From Thiohalocapsa halophila (lineage in GTDB: Bacteria > Pseudomonadota > Gammaproteobacteria > Chromatiales > Chromatiaceae): a DNA stretch of 64,000 nt. A program made the position numbers and the translations under genes. The stretch lies in contig NZ_NRRV01000004.1 of assembly GCF_016583825.1 (NCBI RefSeq), forward strand, positions 1-64,000, given 5' to 3'. A model generated the notes under the pieces. The model made no database searches and was not told the DNA's origin. It saw nothing but the letters and a program-made list of their open reading frames with translations. Of the stretch, positions 1 through 9,900 are shown piece after piece (the first letter of the stretch is position 1; each line of letters begins with the position of its first letter).

Positions 1-113
1 AATCACTGTGGTTTGAATGCGAGCCCCTTCACTGCCAAAACCAACCCTGTAGTGCCATAACCGCCATCTGTGTACCACTAAGATACTGTTTATAGGGCCC
101 ATTTTTCCGCAGC
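1..113. other. AT-richer edge segment upstream of the truncated malQ
   Basis: This stretch has roughly 50% G+C against about two thirds in the rest of the window, and no reading frame in it continues into the MalQ frame. The MalQ homology begins abruptly just after it. The segment could be the end of an inserted element or a deletion junction. No transposase fragment or clear terminal inverted repeat is visible in the few bases available, so its nature is unresolved. Confidence 0.4.
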
Positions 114-1319
114 ATGTCAAACATGGGCTATGACGCCCCGGCGAAGTCGCGGGCCCTGCGCCGGGCGCACGCCGGCTTCAAGCAGCGCGCCGACGACGCA
201 GCGCGGCGTGAGCTGGAGACCTTCTGCGCCGAGCAGGCCTATTGGCTCGATGACTATGTGCTCTACCAGGCCATCCACGACGAGCGCAAGCTGCCCTGGT
301 GGCAATGGCCCAAGGGGCTGCGCGGGCGCGAGTCACGCGCCCTTGGGCAGGCGCGCAAGCGCCTCGCCGACGAGCTGGACTACCTGATCTGGGAGCAGTT
401 CGTCTTCTTTCGCCAGTGGCGGGCGCTGCACGAGCATGCCCGTGAGCGCGGCGTGCTGCTGTTCGGCGATATGCCCATCTTCGTCGCCCACGACAGCGCG
501 GAAGTCTGGGCCCGCCCTGGCGACTTCGATCTCACCGACACCGGCGAGACGCGCAACGTCGCCGGCGTGCCGCCCGATTACTTTTCCGCCACCGGCCAGC
601 GCTGGGGCAATCCGCTGTATCGCTGGGACCGGCTCGCGGCCAGCGACTACAAGTTCTGGATCGACCGTATGCACACCCAGCTGCGGTTGTTCGATGTGGT
701 GCGCATCGACCATTTCCGCGGCTTCGAGTCCTTTTGGGAGGTGCCCGGCGATGCCGAGACCGCCATCGAGGGGCGCTGGGTGCCGGCCGGGGGCGATGCA
801 CTGTTTGCGCGCCTTGAGCAGGAATTCGGCCGCCTGCCGCTGGTGGCGGAGGATCTCGGGGTCATCACCGATGCCGTGACGGCGCTGCGCAAGAAGTACC
901 GCATGCCGGGCATGAAGATCCTGCAGTTCGCCTTCGACAGCGGGCCGGAGAATCCCTACCTGCCGTTCCGGCATAGCCGCGATGCCGTGGTCTACACGGG
1001 CACCCATGACAACGACACGACGCGCGGCTGGTACGAGTCGCTGCCCGAGGAGGCACGCCGCTCGGTGGCCGAATACCTGGGGCTACCCGGGGAGGATATG
1101 CCCTGGCCGCTGGTGCGCACCGCACTGGGCTCGCGCGCCAATCTGGCCATATTGCCCATGCAAGACGTGCTGGGCTTGGGTGGCGATCACCGCATGAATA
1201 CCCCTGGCACGGCGCAGGGCAACTGGGTCTGGCGCTTCACCTGGGAGCAGGTGACGCCGGAGCTGCCAGCCCGCCTGACACGCTTGGTCCAGCTCTACGG
1301 CCGGGCGCCGGCGCGCTGA
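114..1319 (+). pseudogene. malQ: 4-alpha-glucanotransferase, N-terminally truncated
   Basis: Amylomaltase (GH77) moves glucan chains between maltodextrins in the cytoplasm. Family members are usually about 490-700 residues and start with a conserved stretch of the form LLHPTSLPG. Here only about 400 residues are present and that N-terminal part of the barrel is missing. The rest is intact, including WLDDYVLYQAI, the nucleophile region VRIDHFRGF, the acid/base region LVAEDLG and GTHDNDT. The first homologous residues follow directly on an AT-richer segment, so the 5' end appears lost by insertion or deletion. The ATG at 114 is a chance start, and a working enzyme is unlikely without the first barrel strands. 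Identification is firm; inactivity is inference. Confidence 0.8.
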
Positions 1320-1342
1320 TCGCCATCGCTTGCGGCGGCCAA

Positions 1343-1360
1343 CTGTGACAGAATTGCCAC
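1343..1360 (+). promoter_or_regulatory. possible PhoB box upstream of btaA
   Basis: CTGTGACAGAATTGCCAC resembles the Pho-box arrangement of two 7-base half-sites (CTGTCAT type) on an 11-base period with an A-rich spacer, matching a typical box at about 12 of 18 positions. A further CTGTCAT lies at 1378. The site is about 80 bases upstream of btaA, whose product replaces phospholipids under phosphate limitation in other bacteria. The match is imperfect and untested. Confidence 0.35.
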
Positions 1361-1438
1361 AGTAGGGCGCCATCAGACTGTCATCTTCATACTGTAGTCT
1401 GACGCGATTTCATTCTGAAGCTAAGAGACGTAGAGGGC

Positions 1439-2641
1439 ATGGCAGCGAAGACCAAGGCCACGTTGGCGGACAAATTCGACCAAAAGGTCTTCGACGCCAT
1501 CTACTCCCGGGCACTCGTTTACAACACCTGTTGGGAAGACCCGGCGGTGGACCGCCAGGTGCTGAACATCGGCGCCGGCGACCGCATGCTGGTCATCACC
1601 AGCGCCGGCTGCAACGTGCTCGACTATGTGCTGCTGGGCCCGGAGCAGGTCCACGCCGTGGATGCCAATCCCCGGCAGAACGCGCTGCTGGAGCTGAAGC
1701 TGGCCGCCATCCGACGGCTGGAGTTCGAGGACTTCTTTGCCGCTTTCGGCCGCGGCTACCATCCACGCTTTGAGCAGCTCTATCGCTGGCAGCTGCGCCC
1801 GCACCTCTCGCCCTTTGCGCAAGCGTTCTGGGACAAGCGGGTGCGCTGGTTCGGCAACCCCAGGGGCAGCTTCTACTTCCACGGCCTCTCCGGCATCGTC
1901 GCCAAGTCCTTCCACGCCTATTTGCGCTTTCGCCCGCGTCTGGCCAGCAGCATCCGCGACCTGTTCGAGACCCGCTCGCTGGATGATCAGCGCCGCATCT
2001 ACGACGACCAGGTCCGCCCGCTGTTCTGGACACCAGGCGTCAACTGGACCCTGTCGCGGCAGCTCACCATGAGCATGCTCGGCGTACCTTATCCACAGCG
2101 CAAAGAGGTTCAGCAACAGCATGAGCGCGGCGTGGCCGGCTTCGTGCGCGAGTCCATCGAGTATGTCTTCCGCCAGCTGCCGGTGTGGACCAACTATTTC
2201 TGGATGGTCTATCTGCGCGGCAGCTACAGCGAGCATTGCTGTCCGGAGTACCTGAAGCCCGACAACTTCACGGCGCTCAAGGACGGGCTGGTGGATCGCA
2301 TCTCACTGCACACCGCCACGGTGGCGGAGCTGCTCACCGAGAGCGACCGGCGCTACTCCAAGTACGTGCTGCTGGATCACATGGACTGGATGAGCTCTTA
2401 CCACCCCGATGCCCTGGCCGAGGAGTGGTCGCTGATCCTGAAGCGCGCGCGCGACGATGCGCGCATCATTTTCCGCAGTGCCCATGCCGCGCCGCAGTAT
2501 CTGGAGCGCTTGGAGGTCGGCCCGGAGCAGACACCGTTGCAGGCGCGCCTGCGCTTCCACCCCGAGCTTGCGGCCTCGTTGCAGCCCCTGGACCGCGTGC
2601 ACACCTACGCCGGCTTCCATGTCGCGGACGTGCTCGCCTGA
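1439..2641 (+). CDS. btaA: S-adenosylmethionine:diacylglycerol 3-amino-3-carboxypropyl transferase (BtaA, DUF3419)
   Basis: BtaA transfers the 3-amino-3-carboxypropyl group of SAM to diacylglycerol, giving diacylglyceryl homoserine, the first step of the betaine lipid DGTS. The 400-residue protein is a complete DUF3419 member: a SAM-binding start (VLNIGAGDRMLVITSAGCN, about residues 40-58), an acidic motif VHAVDANPRQN, and the characteristic C-terminal stretch DHMDWMSSYHPDALAEEW followed by RIIFRSAH. The ATG at 1439 follows a purine-rich AGAGGG. The btaB-like methyltransferase gene lies downstream on the same strand, which supports the assignment. BtaA in bacteria is often induced by phosphate starvation, and a candidate Pho box lies upstream. 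Confidence in the family is high. Confidence 0.88.
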   Translation: MAAKTKATLADKFDQKVFDAIYSRALVYNTCWEDPAVDRQVLNIGAGDRMLVITSAGCNVLDYVLLGPEQVHAVDANPRQNALLELKLAAIRRLEFEDFFAAFGRGYHPRFEQLYRWQLRPHLSPFAQAFWDKRVRWFGNPRGSFYFHGLSGIVAKSFHAYLRFRPRLASSIRDLFETRSLDDQRRIYDDQVRPLFWTPGVNWTLSRQLTMSMLGVPYPQRKEVQQQHERGVAGFVRESIEYVFRQLPVWTNYFWMVYLRGSYSEHCCPEYLKPDNFTALKDGLVDRISLHTATVAELLTESDRRYSKYVLLDHMDWMSSYHPDALAEEWSLILKRARDDARIIFRSAHAAPQYLERLEVGPEQTPLQARLRFHPELAASLQPLDRVHTYAGFHVADVLA

Positions 2642-2832
2642 GGCGACGGGCGGTGGCGATGAGCACGCCCCACAGGGGTGCGGGCTGGGGCTCGCGTTTG
2701 CTGGCGTGAGTCGATGACGACTGCGACGGCCGTTACGCCAACCCCCGTGGGCGCGACAGCGCAGCTGCCGCAGCGGCTCTTGCGAGATTCTTGGTCTATG
2801 AGACGCAATACACTGCACCGTCCGCTGTGGTC

Positions 2833-3579
2833 ATGTCCCTAGCCGGCGATGCCCGGGTGCTCTGGTCCATGCTGCGCGGGCAGCCCGGGCACGGAGACCA
2901 TGCCGAGCGCCTGGCCGCCTTCTACGGGCCCCAGGCGAGCCAGTACGACGCCTTCCGGGAGCGCTTGCTGCACGGTCGCGCCGAAATGCTGGATGATCTG
3001 CTCCGCGCCGTCGCCGAGCAGCGCGGCACGCTGGACGGTGCGCAGGTCGCGGAGCTCGGCGGCGGCACCGGTCGCAACCTGTTGTTCCTCGGCGAGCGGC
3101 TTCAGCGCCTGGGGCGCATGCAGGTGGTGGACCTCTGCGCGCCTTTACTGGCGGAGGCGCGCCGGCGCTTCGCGGACCGCAGCAATGTGCAGATCATCGA
3201 GGCGGACGCCTGTGCTTGGCAGCCGGCGGCCCCGGTGGACGCCGTCTATTTCTCCTATGCCCTGACCATGATCCCGGACTGGCGGGCGGCGCTCGACAAT
3301 GCCCTGGCCATGCTGAAGCCGGGCGGCGTGCTCGGCGTGGTGGACTTCTACGTCTCCGAGCCCGAGCCTGTCGCCGGACTCGCCCGCCACGGCTGGATCA
3401 GCCGCAACTTCTGGCCGCGATGGTTCGCGCACGACGGCGTGCGGCCCGATCCGGCACACCTGCGGGCCCTGCGCGAGCGCCTGCCCGAGCATAGGCTCAC
3501 TGAGACCCTGGCCCCGGTCCCCTATCTGCCTCTGGCGCGGGTGCCCTATTATCGCTTCGTCGGCAGCAACAGCGGGTAA
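2833..3579 (+). CDS. btaB: BtaB-like SAM-dependent methyltransferase
   Basis: The likely role is threefold N-methylation of diacylglyceryl homoserine to the betaine lipid DGTS, completing the pathway begun by BtaA. The protein is a class I methyltransferase with the SAM loop VAELGGGTGRN and a later LKPGGVLGVVDFYVSEPE motif. I chose the ATG at 2833, giving 248 residues beginning MSLAGDARVLW, because the conserved region starts there; an in-frame ATG at 2791 would add 14 unremarkable residues. The gap to btaA is about 190 bases and holds no other gene. Substrate assignment rests on the neighbour and on general similarity, so another methyltransferase role is possible. Confidence 0.72.
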   Translation: MSLAGDARVLWSMLRGQPGHGDHAERLAAFYGPQASQYDAFRERLLHGRAEMLDDLLRAVAEQRGTLDGAQVAELGGGTGRNLLFLGERLQRLGRMQVVDLCAPLLAEARRRFADRSNVQIIEADACAWQPAAPVDAVYFSYALTMIPDWRAALDNALAMLKPGGVLGVVDFYVSEPEPVAGLARHGWISRNFWPRWFAHDGVRPDPAHLRALRERLPEHRLTETLAPVPYLPLARVPYYRFVGSNSG

Positions 3580-3981
3580 GCGCCCGGCCGTGCCCAGGCG
3601 TCGCCAGCACGGTTGAATTCTCGGTTTCTTCCGCCATCCTCGGACGGCAAATCCGAGCCTGCACCCCGGTGACCATGCGCCACCCGTCCGTCATTCAGCC
3701 AGTTGCGGCACCCAGCGAACGTCTCGTTCCACTCGCCCTTGGTGCCCGCATCCCGCTGCCGGCACCCATAACGCCAACAAGCTCAGTCCCCGCAGCCTCA
3801 GCGCAAGCACGGTAGCCCCGCTGCCCTTTATCCGGATCGCCGCATCGCCGCGAGACGGGCAGCAGATCAATACAGCAGCGAAACAGCAACCGCCGATACC
3901 GCCCGGCACGCGCCGCGCACCCGCACGAGCCCCGGGTGACAGGCGCTGGCAGCCGCGCACCCGACACAAAGGGAGGTTCTC
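3580..3981. other. intergenic region between btaB and egtB
   Basis: About 400 bases without a convincing reading frame. The only clear element is the ribosome-binding site GGGAGG just before the egtB start. It presumably contains the promoter for the ergothioneine genes, but no good -35/-10 pair was recognised. Confidence 0.4.
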
Positions 3982-5334
3982 ATGCAGCAAGACTCGTCAT
4001 CCCTCCAGCAATCTGCGGGCGGAGCATCTGCCGCCGACGCGCGATCCCGCCTCGCCGCCGACTATGGCCGCGTACGCGCCCTGAGCGAGCAGCTCTGCGA
4101 GCCCCTGGCCGTCGAGGACTATGTGCTCCAGACCGCCGTGGAGACCAGCCCCCCGCGCTGGCATATCGCCCACGTGTCTTGGTTCTTCGAGACCTTCCTG
4201 CTGCGGCCCTTCCTGCCCGGCTATCGAGTCTTCCACCCGCGCTTCGAGTATCTGTTCAATTCCTACTACGAGCAGACCGAGACCGGCTTCTGGCCGCGTC
4301 CCGAGCGCGGGCTCCTGTCCCGGCCCACGGTTGCCGAGGTCTATGACTACCGCCGTCACGTGGACGCCGGCATGGCCCGGCTGCTGGCGGACTGCGCCGA
4401 CGAGCACTGGCCCATGGTGGCCGAGCGCCTCGCCATCGGCATCAACCACGAGCAGCAGCACCAGGAGCTGCTGGTGACGGACATCAAGCACAACCTGGCC
4501 TACAACCCGCTCAAGCCGGCCTATCGCGAGGACTTACCGCAGGCACCGGCTGGCGACCCGGATGCCGCGGCCTACCTCCACTTCGACGGCGGCCGCGATG
4601 AGATCGGTGCCGATCTTGCCGCTGGCTTCGCCTACGACAACGAGACACCGCGTCACCCAGTGCTGCTCCGGCCCTACCGGCTCGCGGATCGGCTGGTAAC
4701 CAATGCCGAGTATCTGGAGTTCATCAACGACGGCGGCTACCGTAACCCCGCGCTCTGGCTCGCCGACGGCTGGGCGGCGGTGCAGGCCAACGGCTGGCGC
4801 GCACCGCTATACTGGGAGCCGGCGGATCGTGCCCGCGAGGGCGATCTCGGCAGCGCCGACGCCTGGCGGCAGATGACCCTGGGCGGGCTGCGCGCATTGA
4901 GCCCGGCAGAGCCCGTCTGCCATGTCAGCTACTTCGAGGCGGAGGCCTTCGCCCGCTGGGCGGGCAAGCGGCTGCCGACGGAGGCCGAATGGGAGGCCGC
5001 GGCGGCCGGCGCGCCGGTCACCGGCAACTGCGTCGACCAGGGCCGGCTGCACCCGATGCCGGCGCCGGCGCGCACCGCCGGCGGCGGCCTGCGCCAGCTC
5101 TTTGGTGACTGTTGGGAGTGGACCTCCAGCGCTTACCTCGCTTATCCGGGCTACCGGCCGCCGGCGGGCGCGCTCGGCGAGTACAACGGTAAATTCATGT
5201 GCGGGCAGATGGTCATGCGCGGCGGCTCCTGCGCCACCTCGCAAGACCACACCCGCGCCAGCTATCGCAATTTCTTCTACCCCCACGAGCGCTGGCAGTT
5301 CAAGGGCATACGATTGGCGGAGGACCAACAATGA
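3982..5334 (+). CDS. egtB: ergothioneine biosynthesis sulfoxide synthase EgtB
   Basis: EgtB is a mononuclear iron enzyme that joins hercynine to a thiol substrate (cysteine or gamma-glutamylcysteine) with oxygen to form the sulfoxide precursor of ergothioneine. The 450-residue protein has the usual two parts. The N-terminal DinB-like helical domain carries the iron ligands, with H61/H64 in WHIAHVSWFFETF and H156xxxH160xE162. The C-terminal part is a formylglycine-generating-enzyme-like domain (RLPTEAEWEAAA, DCWEWTSSAY, MRGGSCAT). The start is fixed by GGGAGG eight bases upstream. The stop overlaps the egtD start by ATGA, so the pair is translationally coupled. No egtA, egtC or egtE is nearby, so free cysteine may be the substrate (inference from other two-gene clusters). 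Confidence 0.93.
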   Translation: MQQDSSSLQQSAGGASAADARSRLAADYGRVRALSEQLCEPLAVEDYVLQTAVETSPPRWHIAHVSWFFETFLLRPFLPGYRVFHPRFEYLFNSYYEQTETGFWPRPERGLLSRPTVAEVYDYRRHVDAGMARLLADCADEHWPMVAERLAIGINHEQQHQELLVTDIKHNLAYNPLKPAYREDLPQAPAGDPDAAAYLHFDGGRDEIGADLAAGFAYDNETPRHPVLLRPYRLADRLVTNAEYLEFINDGGYRNPALWLADGWAAVQANGWRAPLYWEPADRAREGDLGSADAWRQMTLGGLRALSPAEPVCHVSYFEAEAFARWAGKRLPTEAEWEAAAAGAPVTGNCVDQGRLHPMPAPARTAGGGLRQLFGDCWEWTSSAYLAYPGYRPPAGALGEYNGKFMCGQMVMRGGSCATSQDHTRASYRNFFYPHERWQFKGIRLAEDQQ

Positions 5335-6317
5335 AGCCGGAAACCACCACTGCAACGGCGGCCGCGGGCCGCGTACACTTCCACGACCTGCACCCGACGC
5401 CCGCGGACATGCGCGCCGAGGTGCTGGCGGGGCTGGCCCTGGCGCAGAAGCGCCTCTCGCCCAAGCTCTTCTACGACGCCGAGGGCTCGCGGCTGTTCGA
5501 CGCCATTTGCGAGCTGTCGGAGTACTATCCCACGCGCACCGAGATCGGCATTCTGCGACGACACGGCGCCGAGATGGCCGAGCGGCTCGGCCGCGAGGCC
5601 CTGCTCATCGAGCTCGGCAGCGGCTCCAGTCTCAAGATCCGCACGCTGTTGGAGGCGCTGCGGCCCGCCGTCTACATGCCCGTGGACATCTCCAAGGAGC
5701 ATCTGCTGCAGTCCGCCGAGGACTTGGCGGCGGCCTTCCCGGGGCTCGACGTGCATGCGGTCTGCGCCGACTATTCCAGCGCCTTCGTGCTGCCGGTGGA
5801 CCACCACGACCACCCGCGGGCGGCCTTCTTCCCGGGCTCGTCGGTGGGCAACTTCGAGCCGGACGCGGCGGCGCGCTTCATGGCGCGGGTGGGGCAAATT
5901 CTCGGCCCCGGTGGGCGGCTCCTGATCGGCGTGGACCTGATCAAGGACAAGCACCGCCTGGAGGCCGCCTACAACGACGCCGACGGCGTTACCGCCGCCT
6001 TCAACCTGAACCTGCTCACGCGCATCAACCGCGAGCTGGGCGCCGACTTCGACCTCGACGCCTTCCGCCACGAGGCCGTTTTCAACGCCGAGCTGAGTCG
6101 CGTGGAGATGCACCTGATCAGCACCAAGTCGCAGCAGGTCCAGGTGGCCGGCGAGACCTTCGCTTTCACGGAAGGCGAGAGCATCCACACCGAGTGCTCC
6201 TACAAGTATCGCATCGACGGCTTCCATGCCCTAGCCGCCGAGGCCGGCTTCACCGCCGAGCAGGTTTGGACCGACCCGGACGAGCTATTCAGCGTGCACT
6301 GTCTGGTGTGGGAGTGA
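5331..6317 (+). CDS. egtD: L-histidine N(alpha)-methyltransferase EgtD
   Basis: EgtD methylates histidine three times with SAM to give hercynine, the substrate of EgtB. The 328-residue protein matches the usual length. It shows the family N-terminus (LSPKLFYDAEGSRLFDAICELSEYYPTRTE), the SAM site LIELGSGSSLK, and GSSVGNFEP and HTECSYKY further on. The ATG at 5331 shares ATGA with the egtB stop; an in-frame upstream extension inside egtB is not family-like and was discarded. With egtB it forms a complete minimal hercynine-to-sulfoxide route. The final C-S lyase must be elsewhere. Confidence 0.95.
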   Translation: MKPETTTATAAAGRVHFHDLHPTPADMRAEVLAGLALAQKRLSPKLFYDAEGSRLFDAICELSEYYPTRTEIGILRRHGAEMAERLGREALLIELGSGSSLKIRTLLEALRPAVYMPVDISKEHLLQSAEDLAAAFPGLDVHAVCADYSSAFVLPVDHHDHPRAAFFPGSSVGNFEPDAAARFMARVGQILGPGGRLLIGVDLIKDKHRLEAAYNDADGVTAAFNLNLLTRINRELGADFDLDAFRHEAVFNAELSRVEMHLISTKSQQVQVAGETFAFTEGESIHTECSYKYRIDGFHALAAEAGFTAEQVWTDPDELFSVHCLVWE

Positions 6318-6435
6318 GCGCCTGGCAGTGACGGGGCGCCTGCGATCCGCGCGGAGCATGATGTGTTGGCGGGGGCGGGCGCGGTATGGGAAAAGGTCCA
6401 GCGCAAACAGGCCAAGATGCACCGGGTGTCGCACT

Positions 6436-6921
6436 TCAAACTTCAAACTTCTCCCCCGGCTGCGCCCGCAGCATCCAGCGCACGGCGTCGCCCGCCCGCG
6501 GGTCGTCCTCGGCCGGTGACCAGGGCGCAAAGTCCTGTGGCTGGGTCGGGGCAAAGGGGCCTTGCTTGCACTCGAACAGCACCGTGTCCGCTGCCAGGCA
6601 CACCAGGGCGTGCCAGACGCCTTCGGGGTACTCCAGGCCCTTGGCGCCGCGGTGGGCGCCGGCCTCGTGCCGCGCCGTGAGCGTGCCGGAGTCGTCGAAG
6701 CCGAGCCAGGCGGCGGCACCCTTCAGCACCAGCATGAGCTCCCACTTGGGCGGGTCGCTGTGGCGGTGCGGGCGGAAGTAGGTGCCTGGCTGGATGGCGA
6801 TCAGCATGCGCTGCACGGGCTCGTCGTGGCTTGCGTGCAGCAGGTGGTGGGCGCGTCGGCGGGAGTCCGCGTCGGCGCGCTCGCAGAGGGTGCGGAAGAG
6901 GTCGTTGTCGATGATCTTCAT
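6436..6921 (-). CDS. WbuC-like cupin-fold metalloprotein
   Basis: A 161-residue cupin related to the WbuC family, which is often found beside O-antigen or nucleotide-sugar genes; its reaction is not established. The family start MKIIDNDLFRTLCERA fixes the ATG at 6921, rather than an upstream in-frame ATG. The motif RPHRHSDPPKWELMLVLKG supplies His and Glu residues that usually bind metal, followed by the second cupin box YPEGVWHALVCL. It lies 62 bases downstream of the large GGDEF-EAL gene on the same strand. The last codons and the stop are written in copies of the heptamer AAGTTTG, so the C-terminal EKFEV is repeat-derived. Confidence 0.75.
   Translation of the reverse strand: MKIIDNDLFRTLCERADADSRRRAHHLLHASHDEPVQRMLIAIQPGTYFRPHRHSDPPKWELMLVLKGAAAWLGFDDSGTLTARHEAGAHRGAKGLEYPEGVWHALVCLAADTVLFECKQGPFAPTQPQDFAPWSPAEDDPRAGDAVRWMLRAQPGEKFEV
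6437..6450 (-). repeat. heptamer array AAGTTTG (2 copies) over the cupin stop codon
   Basis: On the coding strand two perfect AAGTTTG units run into AAGTG, and the second unit contains part of the TGA stop. The same heptamer, in the same orientation relative to the gene, forms seven copies at the urtB stop near 46725. Confidence 0.7.
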
Positions 6922-6983
6922 GGTGCCTGATCGATGGTCTCGGGCGCCGTCGGTGTCGATGCCAAGACAGGCCGCAGTCGACA

Positions 6984-9900
6984 TTAAGCCTCGGGCTTTA
7001 GCTGCACTGCGCCGCCGTCGGCAATGAACGCCTCCAGCTCCGCGGCGGACATGGGGCGCCCGAACAGGAAGCCTTGGGCCTCGGCACAGCCCTCGCGGCG
7101 CAGAAAGTCGGCCTGGACTTCTGTCTCGACGCCTTCGGCGATGACCTCCAGTCCAAGGCCGCGGCCCAGCGCGATGACGGCCCGGGCGATGGCGTCGTCG
7201 TTGGCGTTCGCAGTGAGGTGATCGACGAAGACCTTGTCGATCTTGAGCCGATGGATGGGCAGGCGCTTGAGATAGGCCAGCGACGAGAAGCCGGAGCCGA
7301 AGTCGTCCACGGCGATGGTGATGCCCATGTCACGCAGGGCGGCCAGGTTGGCGATGACCTGCTCGGCGTGGCGCATGAGCATGGACTCGGTGACCTCGAG
7401 CTCCAGGCGGTCCGGCTCGATGCCGCTCTCTTGGACGGCTGCGTCGACTTCCTCCACCAGCGACGGGCGCTCCAGCTGGACTACAGAGAGGTTCACGGCC
7501 AGTCGCGGGACCAACAGGCCGCGGGCATCCCAGGCCGCCAATTGCCGGCAGGCGCGGGCCAGCACCCAGGCGCCGAGGTCCACGATGAGGCCCAGCTCTT
7601 CGGCAATGGGAATGAACCGCGCCGGCGGCACGATGCCGAGCTCTGGGTGGTGCCAGCGCATAAGCACCTCGGCGCCGTACATGCAGCTGTCATCGAGGCG
7701 CACCTGGGGCTGGTACTGGAGCTTGAGCTCGTCGCGGGCGAGCGCGCCGCGCAGGGCGTTTTCCAGGCGCAGGCGCTCGGCGGCGCCGGCGGTCATTTCC
7801 GGCTTGAAGAAGCGATAGGTGTTGCGGCCCTGCTCCTTGGCCCGGTACATGGCGACATCGGCGTTGGCGAGCAGGGCGTCCATGTCTTTGCCGTCCACGG
7901 GGAAGACGCTGATGCCGATGCTGGCGGTGATGTGCAGCTCCCGGTCTTGGGCCGGGAAGGGCTGGCTGAAGACCTCTAGCAGCGTCCGTGCCAGCTGGGC
8001 GGCGGTGTTCGGCTCGCCCATATCTTCGAGCAGGACGATGAACTCGTCTCCGCCCAGGCGGGCGATGCTGTCGGCGTCGGGCAAGGCGTCGGCCATGGCG
8101 TTGGCGACGCTTTGCAGCAGCGCATCCCCCACTGGATGGCCCAGGGTGTCGTTGACGTTTTTGAATAGGTCGAGGTCCAGGAACAGCAGTGCCAGCATGG
8201 TGCCGTCGCGGCCGGCGCGGTGCAGACATTGCTCCAGGCGGGCCCGCAGCAGGGTGCGGTTGGCCAGTCCGGTCAGGGGGTCTTTGTGGGCCAGCTCGTA
8301 GAGGGCCTCTTCGGAGCGCTTGAGCTGGGTGATATCGCCGAACACGGCGATGTAGTTGGTGAGTCGCCCGCCGGCGTCGTAAACGGCGCTGATGGTGCTG
8401 AGCTGCGGGTAGATCTCGCCGTTCTTGCGCCGGTTCCAGAACTGCCCGCGCCATTGCCCCGTGCGCGTCAGCGATGCCCACATGGCCTGGTAGAAGCTTT
8501 CGTCCTGGCGTCCGGACTGGAGGAGGCGGGGCGTGTGGCCCAGGACCTCGTCTTCGGTGTAGCCGGTGATCTCCGTGAAGGCGCGATTGACGGCGATGAT
8601 GCGCTGCTCGGGGTCGGTGACGACGATACCCTCGGAGGTGTTCTCGAACACCGTGCGCGCGCGCTCTTCCCGCTCCTCGGCCACGCGGCGGTCGGTGAGG
8701 TCGTACCAGATGGCGTAGTGTGCCGGGCGGCCGTCGATATGCACTGGGATCAGCGTGACTTCCACCGGCAAGATCGAGCCGTCGCTGCGCTGGTGCTCCC
8801 ACTCGAAGCGCGCCACGCGCTCGCCGTCGGCTTGGGCGAGCAGGCGCCGCTCCTTTTCCACGGAAGACTGGCCGTCCAGTTGGCTCGGCGGCGAGAGGTC
8901 TGCCGGGCGCTTGCCGAGGAGCCTCGTGCAATCGTCGTAGCCGAGCATCCGCAGGATGGCCCGGTTACAGGACTTGAACACGCCGTCCTGGATGACGGCC
9001 ATGCCCTCGCCGGCGGATTCGAACAGGGCGCGGTAGCGGCGGTCGTTGTCGCGCAGTGCCCGCTCGGCGGCGCGCTGCTCGTCGATGTCCGCGATCATGC
9101 CGAGGGCATAGCGCTCGCCGTCGGCGCTGTCGATGAGCGCCACCGTCAGCCGGCCCCACACGATGCTCCCGTCCTTGCGCAGATAGCGCTTGTCGCGGGT
9201 GTAGCTGCGGCGCTGGCCGGCACGCAGCTCGGCGAAGAGCTGGGTGTCCTGGGCGATGTCGTCCGGATGGGTGTAGTCGTGGAAGCTGAGGCCTTGCAGC
9301 TCCGCGGCGCTGTAGCCGAGGAAGCTCTGCAGGGCAGGGTTGGTCATCACCGCCCGGCCGTCGCCGCCGACCATGGCTATGCCGATGGGGGCGGCGTCGA
9401 AGACGGAGCGAAAGCGCGCCTCGCTGGCGCGCAGGGCCTCGCGTGCTTCGTGGCGCTTGGTGATGTCGCGGTTGACGCCGCGGCGGCCGAGATAGCGCCC
9501 GTCGGGTGCCATGACCGGACGGCACACGTGCTCGATCCAGCGTGTCTCTCCGCTGCGGGTGATAATGCGGAGCTCCGGCCGACAGGTGTCCGTGTCGCCG
9601 CTCTCGTCCGCCCCCTGCAAATGCGGCCACCACTTGGGGCGGTCTTCCGGGTGGATGATCCGCTCGAACAGGTCCGCGTCATTGCGGAAGTCCTCCGCGC
9701 TGTAGCCGGTGATATCCAGGCAGGCCGGCGACACATAGCGAAATGCGCCGTCCGGGCCATACCAGTAATCCCAGTCGGGACTGAAGTCCGCGAGCACGCG
9801 ATAGCGCTCTTCGCTTTGCTCCAGCGCGTCATAGGCGCGGGCCAGCGCATCGCGCTGGCGAATGACCTCGGTCTGATCCGCCAAGGCGCAAATATAGTGC

